Origin: Algoriphagus faecimaris
GTDB lineage: Bacteria > Bacteroidota > Bacteroidia > Cytophagales > Cyclobacteriaceae
Direction: 5' to 3'
DNA: 64,000 bases
Assembly (NCBI RefSeq): GCF_900101705.1
Contig: NZ_FNAC01000018.1
Span: 1-64,000 of the forward strand
Shown here: in pieces, positions 27,516-37,577 of the stretch
How the letters are laid out: every line of letters starts with the position of its first letter
Position numbering within the stretch: position 1 is the first letter of the stretch
The notes under the pieces: generated by a model
What the model was told of the DNA's origin: nothing
What the model saw: only the letters and a program-made list of their open reading frames with translations
The model's database searches: none
Position numbers and translations under genes: made by a program

Positions 27516-27552
27516 TCTTCACCTCACTTTTAAAGCTAGAATATGTGCTAAC

Positions 27553-28941
27553 TTATGCACTTGTGAACTGAGAGATGGCAGGGTTTTCTTTGAGTTTTTT
27601 AGGCAAGGAAACAAAGACCGTCGTGCCTGTGCCAAATGTAGATTCTACCCAAACTTCCCCTTGAAGAGCCTCTACAGCCCGCTTGACGATAGGGAGCCCC
27701 AGTCCTATTCTTTTTCTTTTATAGTTTTGGATAGGAACTTTTCTGTAAGCCAAAAATATATTTTCCAACTGTTCTCTTTCTATCCCAATGCCATGATCTA
27801 CAAATTCGAAAATCAGGTATTCTTTTTTCTCTTCGAATTTTACCTGCACCAGGTTTTCACTCTGTGGTTTTGAAAACTGTACCGCATTCATCAATAAATT
27901 GGTGAAAATAGCCGTAATCATCTCCTTATCTGTCCATACTTGAGGGAGCTCTTCCTTTTCGATTTTGACCGGATAGGTCTCTATTTCTCTTCGGTAAGAC
28001 AGTAAAATCTCATCTATCAATCCATTGAGGTCAATAGGCTCTACTTTCCACTCCGTTTTCTCAGCCACTGAAAATTCCCATAGACGCATGACAATATCCC
28101 TCACGTCCTTCTCCCCTTTCATCGCAAAATCTATAAAGCTCAACCCTTTCTCATCAAGGCGATCATGGTATTTGTCTTTGATTCGTTTGAGAAAGGCGGA
28201 GATCATTCGAAGTGGCTCTTGGAGTTCCTGTGAGGTCACTTTTACCAGTTGACCAATACTGAGGTTATAAAATTCTAATTTCTTGAGTGAGCTATCTAAT
28301 CGCTCATTACTGAGTTCCAACTGCTCCATAAGCTCTCGCTGAAGTAATAAATTGTCTTCCATTTTCTTGAGCAGTAAAGGCAAGAGAATAGAAATGATCG
28401 CATTGACAAAAAACACATTAATAATTACTGCCAAAAAGTGTAAAAATCCGACTGTCTGATCATCGGGAATAGAAGCCCAAGTAGCGTCTTGGGCAAAGTA
28501 ATAAAGCAAACAAACCAATACACTACCAAAAACTGAAAGCCTCCAAAAAGGTCTGGGCAATAACAAAGCGGTAAATACTGCTCCTCCTACCAAATACATC
28601 AAACCCGGACCCAAAAGCCCCAACTCGATCATCATTACCATGGCTAGGAAATAAATTAAAGCAACAAATGTCATCTTTTTCATTTTGACACTTGGCCAGG
28701 GAGTAAATGCGACCACCGCCAAAATCCCTAAAGCAATGAGATCACTGATGATCAAAAACCATCTCTCTTCCAGATAGGCGACATAAAACCCCGGAATAAA
28801 TACCAAAAAACTAAAGGGTATCAGGTAGAGTAATGTAATATAGAAAAGTTGATTTTGCCAAAAAACCAAACCTTGGATAGACAAATCTCCTAGATTCAAA
28901 TTTCTCCAAATGACACTTTTGTACTGATTCCAAAACTTCAT
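27553..28941 (-). CDS. Membrane histidine kinase homologue lacking the phospho-acceptor His
   Basis: A 462-residue protein. The N-terminal half has about six membrane helices (about 30-195), then a coiled coil (about 195-228) and a kinase core. The dimerisation helix reads VKVTSQELQEPLRMISAFL, where the homologous kinase at 29621-35971 has ASHDLQEPLRM: the phospho-acceptor is Gln238 (codon CAG at 28228-28230, minus strand). The ATPase motifs look intact: NLLMNAVQFS, DHGIGIE, and GLGLPIV. It may bind ATP and act as a scaffold, a regulator of other kinases, or a pseudokinase, but should not autophosphorylate on the usual residue. Convergent with the last PUL sulfatase; probably not part of the PUL. 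Confidence 0.9.
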   Translation of the reverse strand: MKFWNQYKSVIWRNLNLGDLSIQGLVFWQNQLFYITLLYLIPFSFLVFIPGFYVAYLEERWFLIISDLIALGILAVVAFTPWPSVKMKKMTFVALIYFLAMVMMIELGLLGPGLMYLVGGAVFTALLLPRPFWRLSVFGSVLVCLLYYFAQDATWASIPDDQTVGFLHFLAVIINVFFVNAIISILLPLLLKKMEDNLLLQRELMEQLELSNERLDSSLKKLEFYNLSIGQLVKVTSQELQEPLRMISAFLKRIKDKYHDRLDEKGLSFIDFAMKGEKDVRDIVMRLWEFSVAEKTEWKVEPIDLNGLIDEILLSYRREIETYPVKIEKEELPQVWTDKEMITAIFTNLLMNAVQFSKPQSENLVQVKFEEKKEYLIFEFVDHGIGIEREQLENIFLAYRKVPIQNYKRKRIGLGLPIVKRAVEALQGEVWVESTFGTGTTVFVSLPKKLKENPAISQFTSA

Positions 28942-29151
28942 CTGATGGCTGGGTAGACGGGTGTACAGAAATATCTTTGTTCGATTCGCTTACTATCGGG
29001 AACCTTGGACATTAAGGTAAGCATATTTCTGTGAGATACCACTCAATAGAGGAGAACGAGTATCTTTTTTATTAAATTCCCCTTTTAAATCTCCACTTGC
29101 CTTTTGCAAAAAATAAATGAATGTGGACCGTTTTAAAAAACTCAAAACTCC

Positions 29152-29436
29152 CTATAGCTTTGCTATTCTTTTCTCATTCATTTGTCGATCTATCTCTTCC
29201 AGTAAAGCAATCATTTTGATTCGATTTTCCTTTTTATAAATATCAAAACCCAAAGCAGAAAACTGCTGCTGTATAAATTTCAGTGCATTGTAGGGAGTAA
29301 CAGTGACCTTATTAAAAGCCGCTTCTTCAGGTGTCAAAATAGTGTTATACATATCCAATAAGACGATACCATTATCAGATTTCTGTAAGATTTCAATGGA
29401 ATTATTGATGACCTTAGACCAATCGGGATTTAACAT
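29152..29436 (-). CDS. Small protein of unknown function (94 residues)
   Basis: A 94-residue acidic/basic mixed protein without signal peptide or membrane helix, starting at ATG 29434-29436. Composition and length look like a real gene (WSKVINNSIEILQKSDNGIVLLDMYN, helical C-terminus EEIDRQMNEKRI). No family is recognised. It lies between two sensor kinase genes, on the opposite strand from the large kinase, so it may belong to the signalling cluster, but there is no direct evidence. Confidence 0.6.
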   Translation of the reverse strand: MLNPDWSKVINNSIEILQKSDNGIVLLDMYNTILTPEEAAFNKVTVTPYNALKFIQQQFSALGFDIYKKENRIKMIALLEEIDRQMNEKRIAKL

Positions 29437-29620
29437 AGGCGCATGTGTTAAGAATTAAGAAAAAGTAATTATTCAAATATCTTTAAAATATTGAATAAGA
29501 ACAATCACAAATTTTACTCGAAGAAGAAAATCCCCCATTTCGAGCCTTTACAGAATAAAAATTTCCAAATTATCCTTACATTGAATAACCCATTCAGCAA
29601 ATACTTTTTAAACGAAAACT

Positions 29621-32600
29621 ATGAGGCCTTTGGAAAACATAGCAAACATCACTGAAGCTTTGATCGAAGAGCTGATAGAAACCGGCTCGGAAAAAGAGTT
29701 TGACGATATAGCCGACCTTGCGGCAGAATTATGTCAAGTGCCCTATGCTTTCATCTCATTTTTTATCCAAGGCAAACAGATTTTTAAAGCAAATAAGGGA
29801 CTTAAGCCACCTATTATTTCTCTAGAGCATTCTCTTTGCAGTCAGCTTCTACATCGGCCAGATGAGGTAACCGTACTTGAAGATGCTAGAAAAGATCCAA
29901 AGTTCAAGACAAACCCACTAGTCCAATCGAAAGATGGTATTTCCTTTCATGCAGGAGCCCCTTTAATAGCTAGTAATGGTGCCGTTTTAGGAAGTATATG
30001 TGTGATGGATAAGGTTCCAAGGAAACTCCATGAATCACAAATAGCAGGACTGAAGATACTAGCCTCTCAGGTGATCCACTTGGTCAAGCTTAAGCAGCAA
30101 AAACTAGAACTGGAGCGTACCCAAGAAGAATTTAAAAAGGAGCACATCCGCTTAAATAATATCATCAAAGCCACCCAAGTAGGTACTTGGGAATGGGATA
30201 TTCTGGAGGACAAGCTGACTTATAGTGAAAGCTGGGCCCAAATGATCGGCTACTCCTTAGACGAGCTCGGGGAAATCACCCGGAAAACCCGTGAGCAATT
30301 TATTCACCCCGAAGACTTAGATACCTCCCAGGAATGGCTTCAAAACTGCCTGTCCGGAAAAAGTCCATTTTATGAATGCGAGGTTAGGATGAAGCACAAA
30401 AACGGTAGCTGGGTATGGGTACTGGACCGGGGACAAGTGATGGAATACGATTCATCAGGTAGACCCTTACGGATGTTTGGGACACACACTGACATTACTG
30501 CCCAAGTAATCGCCAATGAAGAAATAATAATAAGAGAAAAGCGTTTTCGCACCCTTGTAGAAAATAGCGACGATGCCTTTGCCATTCTTAATTCGGAAGG
30601 AAAACCCTCCTATGTCTCCCCTTCTATTCATCGGGTATTGGGCTATACAGAGCAGGAAATCATGGGAAAGTCACTGGCTGACATCATTCATCCTGATGAC
30701 TACTCGGGAGTGGAGCGTCAAGTCCTGAATTCTTTAGAGGAACCCGGTGTCCCTATGCCCGCACATACTGCAAGAGTAAAGCACAAAAACGGCTCATGGA
30801 GATGGATTTCAGCCACAGTCACCAATATGTTTCATGATCCGGTAATTAATGGTATTATCGATAATTTCAAGGACATTACTGCTGAGCACCTAGCCAAACA
30901 ACAACTCCTAAAAAGCGAAAAGAAATTTAAAATTCTTGCCCAAGAGGGGGCCGATTTGATTGCCATCATCAAAGGGGGAAAGTACGACTATCTGAGTCCT
31001 AATTATGAGTACTATTTCGGAGGTCCTCCAGAAAACTTTTTAGGGCATAGCGCAATACAATTTATCCACCACGAAGATCTTGAGAGGGTGAATAAAGAGT
31101 ATTCTCTCATCCAAGAGAAAAAACAAATCAAAGGGCGTCCTTTTAGAATGAAGCATGTCAAGGATGGCTGGAGATGGCTGCAGAGTGTAGCCACTAATCT
31201 CAGTGATGACCCTGACATTGAAGGAATTGTAGTAAACTCAGTAGATGTTACAGAAGTGATCACTGCTCAAAATCTCCTTCGAAAAAGTAATGATCGCTTC
31301 GAGTTGGTCATGAAAGCAGGTTCTGAAAGCATTTGGGATTTTAACCCAAAAAACCAAGAACTTTTCTTGGGAGAAGGTTTTCAAAAAAACTTCAAACTTC
31401 CCATTCTATCTGAGGCCGAAAATAATGAGTTAATCAATCAGTCCATCCATCAGGAAGATCGAGAAAGCGTCGTAGAAAGCTTCCGAAACACACTGAAAGA
31501 CAGAGAACAAACTACCTGGATCAAAGAATTCAAACTAGTCAAAGGCAATGGGGAAATTGCCTATGTGCACGATAAAGCGATTATTCTTAGGGATGGCTTA
31601 GGCAAAGCAATCCGAGTGGTCGGAGCCATGCGAGACGTCAGTCGAGAGCATTATTTCAGAGCACTCGAATCGATAGAAAAAAAGGCTATGGAGGCCAGCC
31701 TATTGGAGAATGCCTGCGAAAAAGAAATTTTTGATGACCTGATCCTTCGACTGGAAGGATTGATCCCCGATCTCCATGGGTCTATCATCCGCATCAGAGA
31801 TGAGAAACTACATAATTTAAGTTCTCCTTCCCTAGACCCTGAGCACATTGCAAAAATCGAAGGGCTCCCAATCGGGCCTAATCAAGGGTCCTGCGGCACA
31901 GCGGCTTTTTTAAATAAGAAAATACTCGTCAATGATGTCTTTGATAGTCCCTATTGGAAAGATTATCAGGATCTCGCTAAGTCTTATCATATCGGTGCCT
32001 GTTGGTCTTTCCCGGTGATTTCGCCCGAATCAAAAGCCATAGGAACTGTTGCATACTATTTCCCAAATCCCAAGACTCCCTGTGAGCAGGAGTTAGCCAC
32101 CTTGGAGCGAACGCATCGATTGGTCAGCATTCTGATGGCTAAATTTGACTATTTAGAAAAAATCAAAAGGTCCAACGAGCGCTACGAACTTGTCAATAAA
32201 TCTACAAATGAGGCCATTTTTGACTGGGATGTAGAAAAAGATCATTTTACCTGGGGAGAGAGTTTCACACGGGTTTTTGGCCACCCAGTGGATGGAGCCA
32301 ACTTTTCGCTTGCTCAATGGACTGAGTTAATGCATCAGGAGGATGTAGGAAAAAAGTCTAAGGAGTGGGATGAGTTTATCATTTCCCCTGACCAAACAAG
32401 GTGGGAGAACACCTTCCGATTTTTAAAAAGTGATGGTTCTTATGCTTTTGTAGAAGAAAAGGCATTTATGATCAGAGATCAGCATGGAAAAGCCATCAGG
32501 ATGATCGGCGTACTGAGAGATCAAACTCAACTTCGAATAGATCAAGAGAAAAAAGAGCTCAAGTCCAAAATTTCTGAGCTGTTCAAAGTAGAACAAAGCT

Positions 32601-35600
32601 TACATCAGGCCTTAAACCAACTCAGCCAGCTACTTGTAGACTTTGGTGCCTTTGAGCTTGCAGAAATATGGCTAAAAAGCCCTGACAATCAAACACTCAA
32701 CCTCGCATCCAACTACCTAAAAAAACAAGAGTACGAATCGATCTACAAAAACCAGGATATCCTACACCAACTCGAGAAAGCAAAGGGCTTTCCTGGTACA
32801 GTCTGGCAAAAAAGAGAGATCACGATCTGGAGCGAGTTAGGAACACACCCTGATTTTATTAGAGCGGAGTCTGCCCAAACTTTTGGGTTGAAATCAGGCA
32901 TAGGCATCCCTATCGATTCTGGAGATCAGTCCATAGGAGCACTCCTTATTTTCTCAGCTTCCAATTTAGATAACGATCCACATACCCAGTCTATTTTTCA
33001 GGTGATTCAGGAAGTCTTAGGGCAAGAAATCATTCGAAAGCAACAAGAAGAGGAACTCAAGGAGTTTTTTGAAAATGCCCCCGATATCTTGGCCATTGCC
33101 TCACCAAAGGGTTATTTCACAAAGGTCAATCCCGCTTTTTGTAAATTATTGGGTTACTCAGCCGAAGAACTCACCTTTACTCCATTTTTACAGTTTCTTC
33201 ATCCTGATGATGTACCAGAAACGAGCAAAGAGTACAAGGAAACTATTAGCGGTGAGCGACTGGCACGAAATTTTGTCAACCGGTACCGTACCAAATCCGG
33301 TGAATACCGGTATATATCCTGGAGCTCTTCTGGTTTGTTTGGCAGCGATTCCAATGCTTTTGCCTTTGGCAGAGATATCACAGAACTCAAAAAATTGGAA
33401 GAGCTGCTTCTGCACGCCTCCAAATTATCCAGAGTAGGCGGCTGGGAAGTCAATATCAATACTAATGAGCTTCATTGGTCCAGGACGACCCATGAAATAC
33501 ATGAAACTCCGCCTGACTACAAACCCAACTTGGAAGAAGCCATCCTATTTTACAGGGAAGAGTTTCGTGAGATGGTCTCTGAAAAAGTACAACAGGCCAT
33601 TAAAACTGGAAAGAAATATGAATTTGAAGCCCCTATCATTACTGCTAAAGGAAAAGAGCGCTGGATTCGATCCATAGGTGAGGCGGAGTTTGCTGAGGGA
33701 AAGTGTATACGTCTATTTGGTTCGATTCAAGACATCCATGAGCGAAAAGAGGTAGAACTTCGATTCAAAAGTGTCTCGGATAGCATACCCGGAGTCATCT
33801 TCCAATACATTCTCTACCCGGATGGCCGAAATGAATTGCGAAATGTCAGCCAAGGCTCCCAAAAAATCTGGGGACTTAGTCCGGAGGATTGTGAGCGGGA
33901 TAGTGGACTTATTTGGACTCAGGCAGAACTGGGTGGTGATGTGGAAATTTTAAAGAAAAGCATTCTGGATTCTGCAAAAAACCTGAGCAATTGGAGTTGT
34001 GAATGGCGAATTCTCTCTCATGAAGGTAAAATCCGATACCTAAACGGCCTCGGTAGCCCTGTAAAAATGGCTGACGGAAGGGTGATTTGGGATAGTTTGA
34101 TACTAGATAGTACAGATCAAAAAACACTCGAAAACCTGCTGGAGCAATCCGCTAGAATGGCCAAAATCGGCAGTTGGGAAGTCAACCCTGATGAGGAACC
34201 TCTTCAATTAATTTGGTCTACTACTACTCGGGAAATTCTAGAAACCGAGTTCTCTAGTGTAGAATTGGAAAAAGCCTATACCTTTTATCAAGAAGATCAT
34301 AAACACCAAGCCAGAGAGGCCATGGATCGGTTGATAAAGTTGGGTGAACCCTTTGATCTCGAATTACTACTGACCACTCCAAAAGGCAATCCAAAATGGG
34401 TCAGATGTATAGGCAATGCCCAAGTAGTAAATGGTCTAGTTCTACAAGCCTTTGGCAGCTTTCAGGATATTCATGATAGAAAGGTTGCGGAACTCGATCT
34501 GCAAGATCTACTTGAGGAGAGAAACACCATCCTAGAAAGTATTGGGGATGGGTTTTTCGCAGTAGACACGGACTTGAATGTGACCTATTGGAATCACATG
34601 GCAGAGCGACTTCTAGAAGTCTCAAGGGACAGTATTTTAGGAAAAAACTTATGGGAAATATTTGATTCTAAATCTAACCCCATCTCTAGGGCCCATTATG
34701 AGCTGGCGCTTAAAACTGGAGAGATTCAACATTTTGAAGATTATTTTTCTGACCTTAAAAAATGGTTTGGTGTTTCAGTATTCCCCTCTGAAGCAGGACT
34801 GACTGTTTATTTCAAAGATATCACTCATGAAAAAATTGCCAAGGCCGAAGTCGAAGCCTCAAACGAGCGCTTTGAGCTAGTAGCAAAAGCTACGAATGAT
34901 GCCATTTGGGACTATGATATAGTGAAAAACCAGTTGTACTGGGGGAATGGCTTCTTGACCCTTTTCGGTTACGATCCGGAAATATTTCACCCCACATTTG
35001 ACAAACTGCTACAGCTCATACACCCAGAAGATCGGGAAAGAATCCGGACAAAAATCCAAAAAATGATGGAAAACAGCGAAGTCAATCATTGGGTGGAAGA
35101 TTTTCGTTTTTTAAAATCTGATGGTAATTATTCTTTTGTCATCGATAGGGCTTCCTTTATCCGAAATCCCCAAGGACAGCCCATTCGTGCCATAGGTGCT
35201 ATGTCTGATATGACTGAGCAGAAGTCCTATGAAGAATCACTTAAAAGCCTTAATGAAAACCTTGCCAAACAAGCCAAGGAACTGGCTATATCCAATTCTG
35301 AGTTGGAGCAATTTGCTTATATCGCTTCTCATGATCTCCAAGAGCCACTACGCATGGTGTCAAGTTTTTTGTCCCAATTGGAACGGCGCTACCAGGACCA
35401 GTTGGATGAAAAAGCACTTCGCTACATAGAATTTGCCAAAGGTGGGGCAGTCAGAATGCGACAAATCATTTTGGATCTACTGGAGTTTTCTCGTGTAGGC
35501 AAACAGGAGGAGGAAGTCAAAACTATAGATCTACGTGAGGTAGTAAATGAGGTAGGGCTTCTTCAAAAGCGCCTGTTGGAAGATAAAAATGGTCAATTGT

Positions 35601-35971
35601 CCTTTGAAGGTCACCACTTGATCAAAGGGTATCCTTCTCCAATCCTTCAAGTGATGCACAATCTAATCGGCAATGCAATCAAATACAGCAGGCAAAACAT
35701 ACCACCAATAGTGAAAATTACCTGTGAAGACCAGGAGGATCACTGGGTCATTTCGGTAAAGGATAATGGAATAGGTATCAAGCCTGCGTATTATGACAAA
35801 ATATTTGTGATTTTCCAGCGATTGCATCGAAAGGAAGAATATAACGGAACAGGAATGGGCTTGGCCATTGTGAAGAAAATAGTTGAAAGTCTTGGTGGTC
35901 AAATTTGGGTAGAATCAGAATGGGAAAAAGGCAGTACATTTACCTTTACCCTACCTAAAAGCATATTGTGA
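29621..35971 (+). CDS. Giant soluble multi-PAS/GAF sensor histidine kinase
   Basis: A 2116-residue kinase with no membrane helix, so a cytosolic sensor. Domains in order: GAF (about 15-165); four PAS (about 180-680), mostly PAS_3 type with HPEDL and KNGSWRW signatures; GAF (about 690-845); PAS; GAF (about 985-1145); six more PAS (about 1150-1870), then HisKA with ASHDLQEPLRM (His1904) and an ATPase with NLIGNAIKYS, DNGIGIKP and GTGMGLAIVKK. Several PAS units are internal duplicates: those starting SNDRFELV, SNERYELV and SNERFELV, and the pair with VGGWEVN and IGSWEVN. It is followed 80 bp later by a single-domain response regulator, probably its phosphate acceptor. Family resemblance: light or redox sensing kinases of the phytochrome-like type; the ligand is unknown. 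Confidence 0.94.
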   Translation: MRPLENIANITEALIEELIETGSEKEFDDIADLAAELCQVPYAFISFFIQGKQIFKANKGLKPPIISLEHSLCSQLLHRPDEVTVLEDARKDPKFKTNPLVQSKDGISFHAGAPLIASNGAVLGSICVMDKVPRKLHESQIAGLKILASQVIHLVKLKQQKLELERTQEEFKKEHIRLNNIIKATQVGTWEWDILEDKLTYSESWAQMIGYSLDELGEITRKTREQFIHPEDLDTSQEWLQNCLSGKSPFYECEVRMKHKNGSWVWVLDRGQVMEYDSSGRPLRMFGTHTDITAQVIANEEIIIREKRFRTLVENSDDAFAILNSEGKPSYVSPSIHRVLGYTEQEIMGKSLADIIHPDDYSGVERQVLNSLEEPGVPMPAHTARVKHKNGSWRWISATVTNMFHDPVINGIIDNFKDITAEHLAKQQLLKSEKKFKILAQEGADLIAIIKGGKYDYLSPNYEYYFGGPPENFLGHSAIQFIHHEDLERVNKEYSLIQEKKQIKGRPFRMKHVKDGWRWLQSVATNLSDDPDIEGIVVNSVDVTEVITAQNLLRKSNDRFELVMKAGSESIWDFNPKNQELFLGEGFQKNFKLPILSEAENNELINQSIHQEDRESVVESFRNTLKDREQTTWIKEFKLVKGNGEIAYVHDKAIILRDGLGKAIRVVGAMRDVSREHYFRALESIEKKAMEASLLENACEKEIFDDLILRLEGLIPDLHGSIIRIRDEKLHNLSSPSLDPEHIAKIEGLPIGPNQGSCGTAAFLNKKILVNDVFDSPYWKDYQDLAKSYHIGACWSFPVISPESKAIGTVAYYFPNPKTPCEQELATLERTHRLVSILMAKFDYLEKIKRSNERYELVNKSTNEAIFDWDVEKDHFTWGESFTRVFGHPVDGANFSLAQWTELMHQEDVGKKSKEWDEFIISPDQTRWENTFRFLKSDGSYAFVEEKAFMIRDQHGKAIRMIGVLRDQTQLRIDQEKKELKSKISELFKVEQSLHQALNQLSQLLVDFGAFELAEIWLKSPDNQTLNLASNYLKKQEYESIYKNQDILHQLEKAKGFPGTVWQKREITIWSELGTHPDFIRAESAQTFGLKSGIGIPIDSGDQSIGALLIFSASNLDNDPHTQSIFQVIQEVLGQEIIRKQQEEELKEFFENAPDILAIASPKGYFTKVNPAFCKLLGYSAEELTFTPFLQFLHPDDVPETSKEYKETISGERLARNFVNRYRTKSGEYRYISWSSSGLFGSDSNAFAFGRDITELKKLEELLLHASKLSRVGGWEVNINTNELHWSRTTHEIHETPPDYKPNLEEAILFYREEFREMVSEKVQQAIKTGKKYEFEAPIITAKGKERWIRSIGEAEFAEGKCIRLFGSIQDIHERKEVELRFKSVSDSIPGVIFQYILYPDGRNELRNVSQGSQKIWGLSPEDCERDSGLIWTQAELGGDVEILKKSILDSAKNLSNWSCEWRILSHEGKIRYLNGLGSPVKMADGRVIWDSLILDSTDQKTLENLLEQSARMAKIGSWEVNPDEEPLQLIWSTTTREILETEFSSVELEKAYTFYQEDHKHQAREAMDRLIKLGEPFDLELLLTTPKGNPKWVRCIGNAQVVNGLVLQAFGSFQDIHDRKVAELDLQDLLEERNTILESIGDGFFAVDTDLNVTYWNHMAERLLEVSRDSILGKNLWEIFDSKSNPISRAHYELALKTGEIQHFEDYFSDLKKWFGVSVFPSEAGLTVYFKDITHEKIAKAEVEASNERFELVAKATNDAIWDYDIVKNQLYWGNGFLTLFGYDPEIFHPTFDKLLQLIHPEDRERIRTKIQKMMENSEVNHWVEDFRFLKSDGNYSFVIDRASFIRNPQGQPIRAIGAMSDMTEQKSYEESLKSLNENLAKQAKELAISNSELEQFAYIASHDLQEPLRMVSSFLSQLERRYQDQLDEKALRYIEFAKGGAVRMRQIILDLLEFSRVGKQEEEVKTIDLREVVNEVGLLQKRLLEDKNGQLSFEGHHLIKGYPSPILQVMHNLIGNAIKYSRQNIPPIVKITCEDQEDHWVISVKDNGIGIKPAYYDKIFVIFQRLHRKEEYNGTGMGLAIVKKIVESLGGQIWVESEWEKGSTFTFTLPKSIL

Positions 35972-36051
35972 TCGCCACATCTCTCCCAGCTTACCTAAAA
36001 ATAAGCTGAGGATCTACGATGTAAAATCACATTCTAATAAATTGAAGAATA

Positions 36052-36486
36052 ATGAGACAAATGCACATTTTATTGATAGAAGATAATGAAGGAGACATCC
36101 TTCTCATCAAGGAGGCCCTCTCCAATAGACCTACTGTCAAAAAAATATCCGTAGCCACTGATGGTCAACAAGGCATCGACTTTGTTACTCAGAAGGGAGT
36201 ATATATCGATGCGCTCCAACCTGATTTGATTTTATTGGACATCAATTTGCCGCTGAAGAACGGTCACGAAGTCCTCCACACCTTAAAAACAGATAGTAAG
36301 ACCAAGCACATCCCCATCATCGTCCTGACGACCTCTTCTTCTCCCGATGACATCAACAAAAGTTATCAGTCATTTGCAAATCTTTACGTGACCAAACCAG
36401 TGGATATGGATGCCTTTGATGATGCGATTTCGGCTATAGAATCCTATTGGTCGGGGATGGTCAAACTACCAAAAATATCTGCCTAG
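36052..36486 (+). CDS. Single-domain response regulator (Rcp1-like)
   Basis: A 144-residue stand-alone receiver domain. LIEDNEGD holds the acidic pocket (Glu10, Asp11), LLDINLP the phospho-acceptor Asp63, LTTSSS the switch Thr, and VTKPVD the conserved Lys. It has no output domain, so it acts by protein contact or phosphorelay. This type is the usual partner of multi-PAS kinases with the HDLQEPLR box, such as the giant kinase 80 bp upstream on the same strand. Its TAG stop overlaps the stop of the next, convergent receiver gene in the palindrome CTAG. Confidence 0.93.
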   Translation: MRQMHILLIEDNEGDILLIKEALSNRPTVKKISVATDGQQGIDFVTQKGVYIDALQPDLILLDINLPLKNGHEVLHTLKTDSKTKHIPIIVLTTSSSPDDINKSYQSFANLYVTKPVDMDAFDDAISAIESYWSGMVKLPKISA

Positions 36487-36920
36487 TCTTCTTGAGGTGT
36501 GACTTTAGCTAAATAATCGTCTAAGATTCCCTGGATTCCATTTTTATTCATGGGTTTGTGATAGTAACCTTTGACCATAGGATAGGAAAGCCCCCTATTT
36601 CGCTCCGACAAGGAAATAGAACTAGTCAAAATCACAATAAAAAACCTCTTTTGAAGGCTTTGATCTAGTTGAGAAAACTCTTCTAAAAATTGCCAGCCGT
36701 CCATTTCAGGCATATTCAAATCCAAAAACACCAGATTGGAATAATCGCTCAAAGCAAGATGATCTTTTTTTGAAATTGCATCCATGAGCTGATTTCCATC
36801 ATACAAGGAAATAAAAGGAATACGCACCTCTATTTTGCTCAAATTTTTCTTAGCAATAAGATGAAAAGACGGATCATCATCGACTAAGATTATATTTTTT
36901 AAAAATTCTTCTAATTCCAT
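36483..36920 (-). CDS. Single-domain response regulator
   Basis: A 145-residue receiver domain: LVDDDPSF acidic pocket, FLDLNMPEMDG with Asp67, LTSSIS switch, and YYHKPMN for the conserved Lys. No output domain. It is transcribed toward the Rcp1-like gene and the two stops share CTAG at 36483-36486. It is more like stand-alone Bacteroidota regulators of the CheY type than the Rcp1-like one. It could be a second acceptor for the giant kinase or couple to the His-less kinase. Confidence 0.92.
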   Translation of the reverse strand: MELEEFLKNIILVDDDPSFHLIAKKNLSKIEVRIPFISLYDGNQLMDAISKKDHLALSDYSNLVFLDLNMPEMDGWQFLEEFSQLDQSLQKRFFIVILTSSISLSERNRGLSYPMVKGYYHKPMNKNGIQGILDDYLAKVTPQED

Positions 36921-37025
36921 TTCTTCAATAAGCTATATCATTACAAAATTCGAAAATTTTTCATTCAATCCACTTAAAAAGCGCTCTAATAATCAGATAG
37001 TTACAACTTAAACTTGAGATCAGAC

Positions 37026-37577
37026 TTACCCCTCTTTACCACTACTTCCTCTAAACTGATCTTCTTTGTATGCAAACAACACATTAAAAGTGGTCAATGA
37101 CCCGTAACACCTGGTAATGTACTGTTGCAAATGAACCCTGTCTTCATCATCAAGTTTAGGGTGATTATTGATGTTTTGTTCCAAAACCCTAAGCTTCTCT
37201 CTTACCATTACGATTTTGTGGAAAAAAGTTTCCATGGAAATTTCCTTTGTCTGAAGCGTGGTATCTCCAGGCAGAAAAGTAACAACTCCTCCGATCCACT
37301 TCCCTCCTAGCGGCACAATAGGTGCTCTCTCAGAGGTATTGATTAAAGCTTCCCGGATAGCCTTCTCTACATCCCGCATGGTCAACATGGGAAAATCAGG
37401 TTTCTTTGCCTCTTCTACAGTAAACCCCTCATAATCTCTGGCGAGCGTTTTAATCTCCTCGCTTTCATAAAAGTAGATCTTATAAAATTTTTCATCTGCC
37501 GAGAGGATCATTCCTGTACCAAATTTAGAATGAGAAAGTTTACTTCCCGGTGCCAATTCACTTGCTGTAGACGACAT
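37026..37577 (-). CDS. Conserved Bacteroidota protein with CarD/Tudor-like N-terminus
   Basis: A 183-residue cytosolic protein. Residues 8-50 (APGSKLSHSKFGTGMILS ... YKIYFYESEEIKTLAR) have the short beta-barrel pattern of CarD/UvrD-C Tudor-like domains that bind RNA polymerase or nucleic acid. The rest is a mostly helical domain (about 60-183). The family seems restricted to Bacteroidota; function is unknown. It ends with SGKEG and lies alone between the receiver gene and the SRP RNA. The Tudor-like call is from sequence pattern only. Confidence 0.75.
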   Translation of the reverse strand: MSSTASELAPGSKLSHSKFGTGMILSADEKFYKIYFYESEEIKTLARDYEGFTVEEAKKPDFPMLTMRDVEKAIREALINTSERAPIVPLGGKWIGGVVTFLPGDTTLQTKEISMETFFHKIVMVREKLRVLEQNINNHPKLDDEDRVHLQQYITRCYGSLTTFNVLFAYKEDQFRGSSGKEG

